Positions 32,980 through 41,439 of a stretch of DNA of 64,000 nucleotides are shown piece by piece. Under the pieces are notes generated by a model that made no database searches, had not been told where the DNA came from, and saw only the letters and a program-made list of their open reading frames with translations. The first letter of the stretch is position 1. The number at the start of each line of letters is the position of its first letter. Made by a program: the position numbers and the translations under genes. Source of the DNA: Curtobacterium flaccumfaciens pv. betae (GTDB taxonomy: Bacteria > Actinomycetota > Actinomycetes > Actinomycetales > Microbacteriaceae); NCBI RefSeq assembly GCF_026241855.1, contig NZ_JAPJDC010000001.1, positions 2,418,001-2,482,000 of the forward strand. The letters run 5' to 3'.

Positions 32980-34773
32980 GTGACCGAGACCACCGTCCAC
33001 CACCACCAGTTCGACATCGTCATCATCGGCGCCGGAGGCGCGGGCATGCGAGCCGCGATCGAAGCCGGCCCGAAGGCGAAGACGGCCGTCATCTCGAAGC
33101 TCTACCCCACCCGGTCGCACACCGGTGCGGCGCAGGGCGGGATGGCCGCGGCCCTCGCCAACGTCGAAGAGGACTCGTGGGAGTGGCACACGTTCGACAC
33201 GATCAAGGGCGGCGACTACCTGGTCGACCAGGACGCCGCCGAGATCCTGGCGAAAGAGGCGATCGACGCCGTCATCGACCTCGAGAACATGGGCCTGCCG
33301 TTCAACCGCACGCCCGAGGGCAAGATCGACCAGCGCCGTTTCGGTGGCCACACCCGCGACCACGGCAAGTCCCCGGTCCGACGGGCCTGCTACGCAGCAG
33401 ACCGCACCGGCCACATGATCCTGCAGACGCTGTTCCAGAACTGCGTGAAGCTCGGCGTCGAGTTCTACAACGAGTTCTACGCGCTCGACCTCATCATGGT
33501 CGACGTCGTCGGTGACGACGGTGTCACCCGCCAGCAGCCGGCCGGCGTCGTCGCGTTCGAGCTCGCGACCGGTGAGCTGCACGTCTTCCACGCCAAGGCG
33601 ATGATCTTCGCGACCGGCGGCTTCGGCAAGATGTACAAGACCACCTCGAACGCGCACACCCTGACCGGCGACGGCGTCGGCATCGTGTGGCGCAAGGGCC
33701 TGCCGCTCGAGGACATGGAGTTCTTCCAGTTCCACCCGACCGGGCTCGCCGGGCTCGGCATCCTGCTGACCGAGGGCGCCCGCGGCGAGGGCGCGATCCT
33801 CCGGAACGCCTCGGGTGAGCGCTTCATGGAGCGGTACGCCCCCACCATCAAGGACCTCGCTCCGCGTGACATCGTCGCGCGCTGCATGGTGCAGGAAGTC
33901 GCCGAGGGCCGGGGTGCCGGACCGAACAAGGACTACGTGCTGCTCGACTGCACGCACCTGGGCGCCGAGGTCCTCGAGACGAAGCTGCCGGACATCACCG
34001 AGTTCGCCCGCACGTACCTCGGCGTCGACCCCGTCGTCGAGCCGGTGCCCGTGATGCCGACCGCGCACTACGCGATGGGCGGGATCCCGACGAACGTCAA
34101 GGCCGAGGTCCTGTACGACAACACCACCGTCGTCCCGGGCCTGTACGCCGCCGGCGAGTGCGCCTGCGTCTCCGTGCACGGCTCCAACCGCCTCGGCACC
34201 AACTCGCTGCTCGACATCAACGTCTTCGGCAAGCGCTCGGGCAACAACGCTGCCGAGTGGGTCCAGACCGCCGAGTTCCTCCCCCTGCCGGAAGACCCGG
34301 CGGCCGGAGTCCGCGGCATGCTCGACCAGCTCCGTGCCTCGACCGGCACCGAGCGCGTCTCCGCCCTCCGCAAGGAACTGCAGGAGGAGATGGACAAGAA
34401 CGCGCAGGTGTTCCGCACGGACGAGTCGCTGGCCCGCGTCACCGAGACCCTGCACACGCTCCGCAACCGCTTCATGCAGGTCTCCGTGCAGGACAAGGGC
34501 AAGCGGTTCAACACCGACCTGCTCGAGGCCGTCGAGCTCGGGTTCCTGCTCGACCTGGCCGAGGTCGTCGTCTACTCCGCGCGCAACCGCAAGGAGAGCC
34601 GTGGCGGCCACATGCGCGACGACTACCCGAAGCGCGACGACGAGAACTACATGCAGCACACCATGGCGTACCTGACGGGCGACCCGCACTCGTCACTCGC
34701 CGACGACCACATCACGCTCGACTGGAAGCCCGTCGTCATCACGCGGTACCAGCCGATGGAGAGGAAGTACTGA
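32980..34773 (+). CDS. sdhA: Succinate dehydrogenase flavoprotein subunit
   Basis: Catalytic subunit of complex II, 597 residues, on the cytosolic face. It oxidises succinate to fumarate with covalently bound [16 protein letters not shown] (about residues 10-22) is the FAD Rossmann loop, and [14 protein letters not shown] carries the FAD-linking His. [17 protein letters not shown] holds active-site residues, and [13 protein letters not shown] the fumarate reductase/SdhA signature. GTG at 32980 starts at the expected place. sdhB follows one nucleotide after the TGA stop. Confidence 0.96.
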   Translation: MTETTVHHHQFDIVIIGAGGAGMRAAIEAGPKAKTAVISKLYPTRSHTGAAQGGMAAALANVEEDSWEWHTFDTIKGGDYLVDQDAAEILAKEAIDAVIDLENMGLPFNRTPEGKIDQRRFGGHTRDHGKSPVRRACYAADRTGHMILQTLFQNCVKLGVEFYNEFYALDLIMVDVVGDDGVTRQQPAGVVAFELATGELHVFHAKAMIFATGGFGKMYKTTSNAHTLTGDGVGIVWRKGLPLEDMEFFQFHPTGLAGLGILLTEGARGEGAILRNASGERFMERYAPTIKDLAPRDIVARCMVQEVAEGRGAGPNKDYVLLDCTHLGAEVLETKLPDITEFARTYLGVDPVVEPVPVMPTAHYAMGGIPTNVKAEVLYDNTTVVPGLYAAGECACVSVHGSNRLGTNSLLDINVFGKRSGNNAAEWVQTAEFLPLPEDPAAGVRGMLDQLRASTGTERVSALRKELQEEMDKNAQVFRTDESLARVTETLHTLRNRFMQVSVQDKGKRFNTDLLEAVELGFLLDLAEVVVYSARNRKESRGGHMRDDYPKRDDENYMQHTMAYLTGDPHSSLADDHITLDWKPVVITRYQPMERKY

Positions 34774-34774
34774 G

Positions 34775-35548
34775 ATGACCGACACCCTGGTCTCCGACGC
34801 ACCCCGCACCGACACCGTGCAGGACGCTCCTCCCGGATCCTTCTCCGTCACGGTCATCGTCCGTCGCTTCGATCCCGACGTCGACGACGAGCCGCGCTGG
34901 CAGGACTTCGACGTCATGATGCTGCCGACCGACCGCATCCTCGACGCCCTGCACAAGATCAAGTGGGAGCAGGACGGGTCCCTGACCTTCCGCCGCTCGT
35001 GCGCACACGGCGTCTGCGGGTCCGACGCCATGCGCATCAACGGCCGCAACCGCCTGGCGTGCAAGACCCTCATCAAGGACCTCGACGTCTCGAAGCCGAT
35101 CTACGTCGAGGCGATCAAGGGCCTGCCGCTCGAGAAGGACCTCGTCGTCGACATGGAGCCCTTCTTCCAGAGCTACCGCGAGGTGCAGCCGTTCCTGCAG
35201 TCCTCGTCGGCCCCGACGCCCGGCAAGGAGCGCGTCCAGTCCGTCGCCGACCGTGCCCGCTTCGACGACACCACGAAGTGCATCCTCTGCGCCGCGTGCA
35301 CGTCGTCCTGCCCGGTGTTCTGGACCGACGGGCAGTACTTCGGCCCCGCCGCGATCGTGAACGCACACCGGTTCATCTTCGACTCCCGCGACGACGCCGC
35401 GAACGTCCGTCTCGACATCCTCAACGACAAGGAAGGCGTCTGGCGCTGCCGCACGACCTTCAACTGCACCGACGCGTGCCCCCGTGGCATCCAGGTGACG
35501 AAGGCGATCTCCGAGGTCAAGCAAGCGATCATGCGCGGCCGGGCGTAG
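34775..35548 (+). CDS. sdhB: Succinate dehydrogenase iron-sulfur subunit
   Basis: Iron-sulfur subunit of 257 residues linking SdhA to the membrane heme and quinone. The [2Fe-2S] ligands are in RRSCAHGVCGSDAM with a later Cys in NRLAC. CILCAACTSSCP gives the [4Fe-4S] cluster, and CRTTFNCTDACPRG completes the [3Fe-4S] set. The N-terminus has a 20-residue Thr/Asp-rich extension. It ends the sdhCDAB operon; the next gene has its own promoter. I see no strong hairpin in the 51-nt gap after it. Confidence 0.96.
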   Translation: MTDTLVSDAPRTDTVQDAPPGSFSVTVIVRRFDPDVDDEPRWQDFDVMMLPTDRILDALHKIKWEQDGSLTFRRSCAHGVCGSDAMRINGRNRLACKTLIKDLDVSKPIYVEAIKGLPLEKDLVVDMEPFFQSYREVQPFLQSSSAPTPGKERVQSVADRARFDDTTKCILCAACTSSCPVFWTDGQYFGPAAIVNAHRFIFDSRDDAANVRLDILNDKEGVWRCRTTFNCTDACPRGIQVTKAISEVKQAIMRGRA

Positions 35549-35586
35549 TCCCGGCTCCGTCCAAGGCCCAGCACCACGCCGACCGA

Positions 35587-35592
35587 TAGGCT
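35587..35592 (+). promoter_or_regulatory. Candidate leaderless -10 box for the first TNT-like gene
   Basis: TAGGCT ends 7 nt before the ATG at 35600. The gene can therefore be transcribed apart from the sdh operon. Confidence 0.55.
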
Positions 35593-35599
35593 CCCGACC

Positions 35600-36241
35600 A
35601 TGACGTTCGCGGACACCCGCCCCATCCTCGACCAGCTCGGCTACACGACCCGGTACGTGCAGCTCCCCGGCGAGACCCTGCACGAACCGCCGGTCGAGGG
35701 GGCGCTCCGCATCGTCCAGACCGACGCCTCCGGCTACGCGCTCGAGGTCGTCGACTACGGCACGGCACGTCGTCTCGCGCAGGCCACGGGTGAGGACGAC
35801 GCGGTCGAGATGCTGCGCCGGTTCCTGAACCGTCCGTTCCCGGAGCCGCGCGACATCCCCCGCCACGAGCTCGAAGGGCTCCGCGACCGCGCGGCGTCGA
35901 CCTACCCGCAGCTCGCGCAGCAGGTCGCACAGGCCGGCGAGCAGGGGCTGACCATCCAGATCCCGGCCGGTGTCCCCGTCGACCGCATCGGTGGCCCGGA
36001 CGGCTACCTGCTGCACCCGCTCGACACCCCGCTGCCCAGCCGGTCGCTGCCCCCGCACGTGGCCTCGTCGCCGGAGACCCACCGGTACGTCGTCGACCGG
36101 CCGTTCCTGGTGAACGTCCGCTTCGTCCAGCCGTGGTTCGAGCAGCCGGGTGGGGCCTTGCGCTTCCAGATCGCCGACCCGTCGGCCACCGTGCGTGACC
36201 TGGTCGTCGACGGTGCGCTCGTCCGTCTCCGGGTGGTCTGA
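35600..36241 (+). CDS. Stand-alone TNT-domain-like protein (paralogue A)
   Basis: Cytosolic protein of 213 residues without signal peptide. Residues about 1-115 form an N-terminal domain opening with LPGETLHEPPVEGALRI. Residues about 118-213 resemble the TNT (tuberculosis necrotizing toxin, NAD+ glycohydrolase) fold: VDRIGGPDGYLL, then RSLPP, then WFEQPGGALRF with the family Gln, and a final VRDLVVDGAL. It is a full-length paralogue of the gene at 43050 and its C-terminal half aligns with the end of the ESX effector at 44808. It is not next to a secretion gene or an obvious immunity gene, so it may be a domesticated enzyme, an NAD-related housekeeping protein or itself a resistance factor. 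Activity is inferred only. Confidence 0.7.
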   Translation: MTFADTRPILDQLGYTTRYVQLPGETLHEPPVEGALRIVQTDASGYALEVVDYGTARRLAQATGEDDAVEMLRRFLNRPFPEPRDIPRHELEGLRDRAASTYPQLAQQVAQAGEQGLTIQIPAGVPVDRIGGPDGYLLHPLDTPLPSRSLPPHVASSPETHRYVVDRPFLVNVRFVQPWFEQPGGALRFQIADPSATVRDLVVDGALVRLRVV

Positions 36242-36255
36242 GCCCTCCGACACAC

Positions 36256-36296
36256 GAACAGCCCGCGCCACGCTCGACGCGTGGGGCGGGCTGTTC
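36256..36296. terminator. Bidirectional hairpin terminator
   Basis: An 18-bp inverted repeat with one mismatch (36256-36273 with 36279-36296) and a 5-nt loop. It lies between the convergent stops of the TNT-like gene and the DUF805 array and can serve both. Confidence 0.85.
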
Positions 36297-36308
36297 TGGT
36301 CCGCGGAA

Positions 36309-37037
36309 CTACCGCAGGTCGGGGCGGTCGTACTGCGCGCCGGCCGGGCTCGACGGCAGGCAGCCGAACACGATCGCGGCGGCGCTGACGAAGAGCGCGA
36401 TGAGCCAGAACGGGCCTGCCAGGTTCGCATCGTGCACGCGACGCCAGCCCAGGGCGATGCCCGGCACGATCGTGGCGAGCCACCAGAGGAAGTAGAGCCC
36501 GAGCAGCACGAAGGCGAACGGCGACGGCGCGCTGCTCCCCGTGGGGTTGCCGTACTCGTCGACGGCGCCGTTCGCCCCGACCGTCGCGAAGAGGACGGCG
36601 TAGAACCCGCCGAACAGCACGATGGTCACGATGGCGTTCGCGAGCACCGCGTACCAGAACTCACCCCGGCTGGCGCGGCCGTCGAACCGGGCGTACTTCT
36701 TGAAGAACCGGGTGAACGCGTCGAGGAACCCGATGCCGTACCACGGTGCCCAGAGCGGCGGGACCCCGTCGGGACTGAGCGGGATCGGCTGCGCGAACTG
36801 CGGGTACGGGTCGGCGTACGGCTGCGCGTACGGCTGCTGTCCGGAGCCCGGCTGCTGCCCGTACTGCGGCTGCTGCCCGTACTGGGGCTGCTGCCCGTAC
36901 TGGGGCTGCTGCCCGTACCCAGGCTGCTGCCCGTACCCAGGCTGCTGCCCGTTCTGGGGCTGCTGCCCGTAGCCGGGCTGCCCCTGCGACTGGTCGCCGT
37001 CCGGCTGGCCCCACTGGGGCGTCCCGCCGTTGCTCAT
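36309..37037 (-). CDS. DUF805 membrane protein 1, with QQPxYG repeats
   Basis: Membrane protein of 242 residues. The first 75 residues are a cytosolic low-complexity tail made of about seven QQP(G/Q)YG hexapeptides. The DUF805 domain follows with PPLWAPWYGIGF, then RFFKKYARFDGRASRGEFWYAVL, three to four membrane helices, and ALGWRRVHDANLAG before the last helices. It ends in SSPAGAQYDRP, a tail shared by all four copies here. The start overlaps the stop of copy 2 by 4 nt (ATGA). Function of DUF805 proteins is unknown. Confidence 0.85.
   Translation of the reverse strand: MSNGGTPQWGQPDGDQSQGQPGYGQQPQNGQQPGYGQQPGYGQQPQYGQQPQYGQQPQYGQQPGSGQQPYAQPYADPYPQFAQPIPLSPDGVPPLWAPWYGIGFLDAFTRFFKKYARFDGRASRGEFWYAVLANAIVTIVLFGGFYAVLFATVGANGAVDEYGNPTGSSAPSPFAFVLLGLYFLWWLATIVPGIALGWRRVHDANLAGPFWLIALFVSAAAIVFGCLPSSPAGAQYDRPDLR
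36831..36980 (-). repeat. 18-nt tandem repeats coding for QQPxYG
   Basis: About seven to eight direct 18-nt repeats within the 5' end of the last DUF805 gene. Because each unit is 18 nt, changes in copy number keep the reading frame and would only alter the length of the Gln/Pro/Tyr-rich tail. Confidence 0.85.
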
Positions 37038-37558
37038 CGGTTCGTCCCGGGCCGGTCGTACCGTGCGCCCTGCGGGTTCGACGGCAGCAGGCCGAAGACG
37101 ATGCCGACGACGCCGATGAACAGCGCGATGATCCAGAGCGCCCCGGAGAGGTTCGCATCGTGCAGGCGTCGCCAGCCGAGGGCGAGCGACGGCACCAGGG
37201 TCGCGAGGCCCCAGAGTGCCAGCAGGACGAGCACGACCCAGAAGACCGGCGGGACCGGGTCGACCACGGTGATCTCGTTGCCGTAGTAGTCGACGGTCCG
37301 GCTGTTGAGCGTGGTGAGGCGGATGACGGTGCCGATGGCCACGAGTGCCCCGGTGACGATCGTGTTCGCCAGGAACCACCACCAGAACTCGCTCCGGCTC
37401 GCACGACCGCTGAACGTGGCGTACTTCGCGAAGAAGCGCGCGACCGCCTTCGGGAACGAGATCCCGTACCACGGGGCCCATCGCGGCGGCGTCCCCGCGG
37501 CGTCGGTCTGCTGACCGGGCTGCTGCGGGGGCGCCCAATGCTGCGTGCTCTCGGTCAT
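37034..37558 (-). CDS. DUF805 membrane protein 2
   Basis: DUF805 protein of 174 residues with a short Gln/Pro-rich N-terminus. The conserved pieces are RWAPWYGISF, RFFAKYATFSGRASRSEFWWW, LALGWRRLHDANLSG and the end SNPQGARYDRP. Four hydrophobic segments are visible. It overlaps both neighbours by 4 nt (ATGA on each side), so copies 3, 2 and 1 are translationally coupled. It is most similar to copy 3, which points to a recent tandem duplication. Confidence 0.85.
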   Translation of the reverse strand: MTESTQHWAPPQQPGQQTDAAGTPPRWAPWYGISFPKAVARFFAKYATFSGRASRSEFWWWFLANTIVTGALVAIGTVIRLTTLNSRTVDYYGNEITVVDPVPPVFWVVLVLLALWGLATLVPSLALGWRRLHDANLSGALWIIALFIGVVGIVFGLLPSNPQGARYDRPGTNR

Positions 37559-38139
37559 CGGGCGCCCTGCGGACGGTCGAAGCGCGCACCCTGCGGGTTC
37601 GAGGGCAGCAAGCCGAAGACGATGCCGACGATGCCGACGAAGATCGCGATGATCCACAGCGCCCCCGTCAGGTTCGCGTCGTGCAGGCGGCGCCAGCCGA
37701 GGGCGAGCGTCGGGACGATGATCGCGAGGCCCCAGAGCAGGAACAGGATGCCCGAGATGACGAACAGTGCCGACGGCTCGGTGACGGTCGACTGGACGCT
37801 GGTGGACGTCGAGGACGACATCGACACGGTCGAGCGCTCGGAGGTCGCGAAGCCGATGCCGTACAGGATGCTGAGGACGATGGTGACGATCCCGTTCGCC
37901 AGGTACCACCACCAGAACTCGCTCCGGCTGGCCCGACCGCTGAACGTCGCGTACTTCTTGAAGAAGCGGCCGACGGCCTTGCCGAAGGAGATCCCGTACC
38001 ACGGTGCCCAGAGCGGCGGTTCGCCGTTCGGTCCGGTCGGCGGCTGCTGGCCGTACTGCGGTGCGCCGCCGTACTGGGGTGTGCCGCCGAACTGGGCGTT
38101 CGGCTGGTTGTTCGGATCCTGCGGGTACTGGTCGCTCAC
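37555..38139 (-). CDS. DUF805 membrane protein 3
   Basis: DUF805 protein of 194 residues. It has an N-terminal Asn/Gln/Pro/Tyr-rich tail, the PPLWAPWYGISF box, KKYATFSGRASRSEFWWW, four hydrophobic segments and LALGWRRLHDANLTG. The external loop between helices 1 and 2 is Ser/Thr-rich. GTG at 38139 follows a GAGGGGGA ribosome-binding site, so it leads the coupled set of three. The 82-nt gap before it suggests that copy 4 may be transcribed separately or with read-through. Confidence 0.85.
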   Translation of the reverse strand: MSDQYPQDPNNQPNAQFGGTPQYGGAPQYGQQPPTGPNGEPPLWAPWYGISFGKAVGRFFKKYATFSGRASRSEFWWWYLANGIVTIVLSILYGIGFATSERSTVSMSSSTSTSVQSTVTEPSALFVISGILFLLWGLAIIVPTLALGWRRLHDANLTGALWIIAIFVGIVGIVFGLLPSNPQGARFDRPQGAR

Positions 38140-38221
38140 GTGGTCCCCCTCGAGTGTTGGCTGATGTTCACGGTCGAGTCAACCAGAACTCCTGAGAGGC
38201 CGTCAGGACCGACGCGGCGCG

Positions 38222-38707
38222 TTACCCCTGCTGTGGGCGGTCGTACTGCTGCCCCTGCGGGTTCGACGACATCAGGCCGACGATCAACGAGAACAGGATG
38301 CCGATCGGCGGGATGACGAACAACAGGGCGAGCAGGCCGCTGAGGTTCACGTCGTGCAGCCGCCGCACGGTCAACGCGATGAAGCCGAGCGCGCAGGCCA
38401 GGCTCCAGAGGCTGCCGAGACCGTCGGAACCGTCGTCGATGAACGGCAGCACGTTGAACCCGTTGCCGATGATGCCCGCGGCCGCCGAACCGATCAGGTA
38501 CCAGAGCGCCCAGAACCAGTACTCCGACTGGCTGGCCCGGCCGTCGAACCGCACGTACTTCTTCCAGAAGCGCAGGAACGCCTGGGGGAACGGGATGCCG
38601 TACCAGGGCGCCCAGAGCGGCGGCTCGGACCTGCCGCCACTCGGCCGCCCCGGACCGGGCTGCGCGGACTGGCCGTACGGGTCCCGGGGCGGGTACTGGT
38701 CACTCAT
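38222..38707 (-). CDS. DUF805 membrane protein 4
   Basis: DUF805 protein of 161 residues and the most diverged of the four: PPLWAPWYGIPF, KKYVRFDGRASQSEYWFW, ALTVRRLHDVNLSG and the end SNPQGQQYDRP. It has three to four hydrophobic segments and a short Gly/Pro-rich start. ATG at 38707 has a GGAAGGA ribosome-binding site 8 nt away. It is the first gene of the array in transcription order, with the likely promoter in 38708-38827. Confidence 0.85.
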   Translation of the reverse strand: MSDQYPPRDPYGQSAQPGPGRPSGGRSEPPLWAPWYGIPFPQAFLRFWKKYVRFDGRASQSEYWFWALWYLIGSAAAGIIGNGFNVLPFIDDGSDGLGSLWSLACALGFIALTVRRLHDVNLSGLLALLFVIPPIGILFSLIVGLMSSNPQGQQYDRPQQG

Positions 38708-38827
38708 CGGTGGGTTCCTTCCGGCGGGGCTGTCGGTCCACACAGAGTGTGGCACTCCCCCGAGCCGGCGAGCGTCATCCGTGCGAACGACTCTGGCCCC
38801 GACCGTGCACCTGACCCGACCGTGCGG

Positions 38828-39760
38828 TCAGGGCAGGAGCGCGAGCTTGCCCCCGGGGTGCCCGGACTCCAGCAGCTCCGCCGCCGCCTTCGCCTCGGCC
38901 AGCGGGAAGGTCCGCGCCACCGGGACCTCGAGCTGTCCGGCACCGGCGAGGTCGATGAGCCGCTGCCGCACCGAGTCACGGAACGCCTTGCTGGCCGGCT
39001 GCGCCCCGCCCACCGCCGCCATGCCGTCCGATGCAGCCCGCGCCTGCGCAGCGATCGTCACGATCCGTGACCGGTCCGCGACCAACGCGAGCGAGACGTC
39101 GACGGCCTCGTCGGTGCCGACGCAGTCCAGTGCCACGTCGATACCGGAGGGTGCGAGGTCACGGACACGCGCCTCCAGGCCCTCGCCGTACTGGACCCAC
39201 TCGCCACCGAAGCGTCGCACGACGTCCGCACCACGTTCCGACGCGGTGCCGATGACGCGGGTGCCGAGCAGCCGCAGCTGCTGGAGCAGGCTGACGCCGA
39301 CCGCGCCCGAGGCGCCGTGCACCAGGACGGTGTCGCGCCCCTCGGCGCGGGTGACGCGGAGCATGTCGGCGGCGGTCGAGCCGGCGAGGAGCAGGTTGGC
39401 GGCCTCCGGGAAGCCGAGCGACGCGGGCTTCGCGAAGACGTCGGCCGCGGGCACCGTGACCGACTCCGCCCAGCCGCCGCTGATGCGGAACGCCAGGACC
39501 TCGTCGCCGACCGCTCCCCCGCCGGACGCGATCTGCGTGTCGGGGCCGACGGCGGACAGGACACCGGCGACCTCGTAGCCGACGGCGATGGGCAGGTCCG
39601 CGGGGTCGCCCTGGCGGGTGTGCTTGGTGTCGGCCGGGTTCATGCCAGCGGCGCGGACGGCGATCGTGACCTCGCCGGGGCCGGGCGCCGGCACCTCCGT
39701 GTCGACGTACTCCAGGACTTCGCTGCCGCCGAACCGCGGGGCCACCCAGTGCTTCGTCAT
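38828..39760 (-). CDS. Zinc-independent MDR family oxidoreductase (quinone reductase-like)
   Basis: Cytosolic NADPH-dependent oxidoreductase of 310 residues of the medium-chain dehydrogenase/reductase superfamily, quinone oxidoreductase type. The N-terminal GroES-like part has AAGMNPADTK, with no zinc-ligand Cys/His. The Rossmann loop is VLVHGASGAVGVSLLQ (about 140-155), and the protein ends in FPLAEAKAAAELLESGHPGGKLAL. TACCGT 7 nt before the ATG suggests a leaderless mRNA. It is divergent from the 39792 gene with only 31 nt between the start codons. Substrate unknown; quinones or enones are usual. Confidence 0.88.
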   Translation of the reverse strand: MTKHWVAPRFGGSEVLEYVDTEVPAPGPGEVTIAVRAAGMNPADTKHTRQGDPADLPIAVGYEVAGVLSAVGPDTQIASGGGAVGDEVLAFRISGGWAESVTVPAADVFAKPASLGFPEAANLLLAGSTAADMLRVTRAEGRDTVLVHGASGAVGVSLLQQLRLLGTRVIGTASERGADVVRRFGGEWVQYGEGLEARVRDLAPSGIDVALDCVGTDEAVDVSLALVADRSRIVTIAAQARAASDGMAAVGGAQPASKAFRDSVRQRLIDLAGAGQLEVPVARTFPLAEAKAAAELLESGHPGGKLALLP

Positions 39761-39767
39761 GCGGGCG

Positions 39768-39785
39768 ACGGTACGCCGGTAGCCT
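39768..39785. promoter_or_regulatory. Two facing leaderless -10 boxes, 6 nt apart
   Basis: On the minus strand TACCGT (39768-39773) ends 7 nt before the ATG of the oxidoreductase. On the plus strand TAGCCT (39780-39785) ends 6 nt before the GTG at 39792. The -35 region of each promoter must lie at or beyond the start codon of the opposite gene, so the two promoters cannot easily be occupied at once. Confidence 0.6.
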
Positions 39786-39791
39786 GCTGGC

Positions 39792-40493
39792 GTGACGAGC
39801 CACGAACGACCGACGGGCCTCGCGCTGACCTTCCGGCACGACGGCGCACTCCTCCTCGAGCTCCTGCACGGCTGGTACGACGCCTTCGACAGCGCCCTCA
39901 CCCGCGTGGACGACGAAGACCGGATCCGAGCCGTGCTGCGCTGGTGGATCGCGACGACGCCCACGTCGACCGAGCGCCGCTCGACGTTCCCCGCCTGGCA
40001 GGAGTTCGGGTCGGATCGTGCGTTGCGGATGTTGATCACGGAACAGCCGAGCGCTGCGGCGAGGAAGCTCGCGTTCGGCACCGATTCCGCCTCGAGCGGC
40101 TTCGCGAAGACCCTGGCGACGGGGGCCACCGATCCGACGTCGCGGGCATCGCAGTTGTTCATCGACGGTGTCGCGCGCGGGGCCCTTCGTGTCTTCCGTA
40201 ACGAACAGCAGCGTGCCGAGAAGCGTCTTGCCGGAGGGAAGTACCTCCCGATCCTCGAGGGGTACCTCGAGGAGATGCGTTCGTACGTCGACGTCAGCGA
40301 CCAGTATGGCGCCTACCACGACGTCCGTACCGGCATCGGTGCGATCCTCGACAACGAGGAGTACCTCGCGCTGTCGACTGATCCTGGAGCTCGGGCGCTC
40401 TACGCGGAGCTGCTCGAGGAACAGAACAACTTGTACAACTGGTACATGGACCTCGCGAAGGGCGGGCACGAATGGGCTCGCAGGAGGCACTGA
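39792..40493 (+). CDS. Uncharacterised protein
   Basis: Cytosolic protein of 233 residues that I do not recognise. It is mainly helical, with no signal peptide or membrane segment. It contains Trp-rich stretches near the N-terminus (LLHGWYDAFD, LRWWIATT) and a charged C-terminal half (RNEQQRAEKRLAGGKYLPILEGYLEEMRSY is spread over about residues 136-165), ending NNLYNWYMDLAKGGHEWARRR. Start GTG at 39792 is supported by the -10 box. It stands at the border between ordinary genes and the toxin-immunity region, and could belong to either. Confidence 0.6.
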   Translation: MTSHERPTGLALTFRHDGALLLELLHGWYDAFDSALTRVDDEDRIRAVLRWWIATTPTSTERRSTFPAWQEFGSDRALRMLITEQPSAAARKLAFGTDSASSGFAKTLATGATDPTSRASQLFIDGVARGALRVFRNEQQRAEKRLAGGKYLPILEGYLEEMRSYVDVSDQYGAYHDVRTGIGAILDNEEYLALSTDPGARALYAELLEEQNNLYNWYMDLAKGGHEWARRRH

Positions 40494-40520
40494 CCCCAGC
40501 GACAGCCGCACGTCGTCGGT

Positions 40521-40811
40521 TCAGCGCCAATCCCAGGAGAACTTCCACTCGAGCGCGTCGAGCGCGGACGGGGCCACCTCTGGATGAAGTCGCGAGAAGT
40601 TCTCCTTGAACAGGTCCATTCCGCGGATCAAGTCGTTGTCGACGGAGGCCCAGCCGATCTGTGACAGCGTCTCATAGTCGCGCATGACCTCCTCGAGATC
40701 ACGGTGAACCGTGTCGGGAAACGACTCCACTGCCATCCAGAACGCACCAGGTGTCGCACTGCGCCCCTTCCCGGTCAGTTGCACTACTGCTTGGCTGAGA
40801 GCAACATTCAC
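40521..40811 (-). CDS. Small uncharacterised protein or gene remnant
   Basis: Open frame of 96 residues from GTG at 40811 (a TTG at 40817 is also possible). The sequence is acidic and helical, with a Trp-rich end (DALEWKFSWDW). A similar Trp-rich stretch (ASTWTFSWQGR) is found in another frame near 42650, after the third small-protein copy, so the two may be pieces of one family. There is no clear ribosome-binding site. It could be the C-terminal part of a decayed immunity gene. I do not recognise a domain. Confidence 0.4.
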   Translation of the reverse strand: MNVALSQAVVQLTGKGRSATPGAFWMAVESFPDTVHRDLEEVMRDYETLSQIGWASVDNDLIRGMDLFKENFSRLHPEVAPSALDALEWKFSWDWR

Positions 40812-41154
40812 GACCAAGTGCGGTCCTTCCGTTCAGCCCAGGTCACCCGGGCGGGGCTGGATGCCGGATCCACCTTCACGCTCGTTGTGATCGCCAGGTT
40901 GTTCTTCAGAGGCGGGATCCGCTCCCGATTCCCGATCGCCGCACCGATCGCTCGGCCGTGTGCTCTGGTCCTCACCTGACGAACGCCTTTCTTGTGATCA
41001 TGGGGCCAGACCGGCTCTCGGGTCTCCTTCGAGGAACTGCGCAGCGTCGGCCACCGCACCGGCGGGAGCGATGATCTGCACCTCCTGCAGACGACCGTCC
41101 GGCTGTCAGAAGGGTCCTCGACCAGGCCCAGTCAGAACGGGCATCAGACCTGCG
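40812..41154. other. Region without a confident gene, probably decayed
   Basis: 343 nt with lower GC than the flanking genes. The best frame (minus strand, 40808-41059) has a natural-looking stretch, RIPPLKNNLAITTSVKVDPA, but no start context and no recognised domain. I read it as a gene remnant within the toxin-immunity region. Confidence 0.4.
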
Positions 41155-41424
41155 CTAGTGCCCGAGGAGCTTCTTGCGGAGCTCCTTGTACCGTACGGAC
41201 CCTTGTACGCGGCTCACGAAATCGTCGACGGCTGCGGAGCGGTCCGAATAGTCGTCGACAGATTCCTCGGTGCTCCGTTCATTCGTCGTGGAGACCCGCC
41301 ATCCGTCTGCTGTCTCGTAGATGCACGGGGTGTTCACATCGTTGGAGGGCCGCCGCATCCAGCAAAAGGGAACGCCCGCGGCCTCGGCGAAGGCGAGTTC
41401 GCGCATCACGTCGATGTCATCCAT
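41155..41424 (-). CDS. Small protein family, copy 1 (immunity-locus associated)
   Basis: Protein of 89 residues from ATG 41424. It shares a clear pattern with two other frames nearby: AEAAG near residue 14, then CWMRRPSNDVN, GWRVSTTNERSTEESV and DYSDR-x(6)-DFVSRV. I do not recognise the family. Tandem copies between immunity remnants and near a TNT effector suggest an immunity or effector-associated protein. This copy looks complete and begins 15 nt after the end of copy 2. Confidence 0.6.
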   Translation of the reverse strand: MDDIDVMRELAFAEAAGVPFCWMRRPSNDVNTPCIYETADGWRVSTTNERSTEESVDDYSDRSAAVDDFVSRVQGSVRYKELRKKLLGH

Positions 41425-41439
41425 GAGTTCGTCCTGTTC

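Noticed and set aside
36831..36980. CRISPR-like array of 18-nt repeats
   Set aside because: The repeats are direct, without unique spacers, and code in frame for QQPxYG in a DUF805 protein.
38811..38831. Terminator for the oxidoreductase gene at 38811-38831
   Set aside because: The 6-bp stem overlaps the stop codon and has a 9-nt loop. It is too weak to call.
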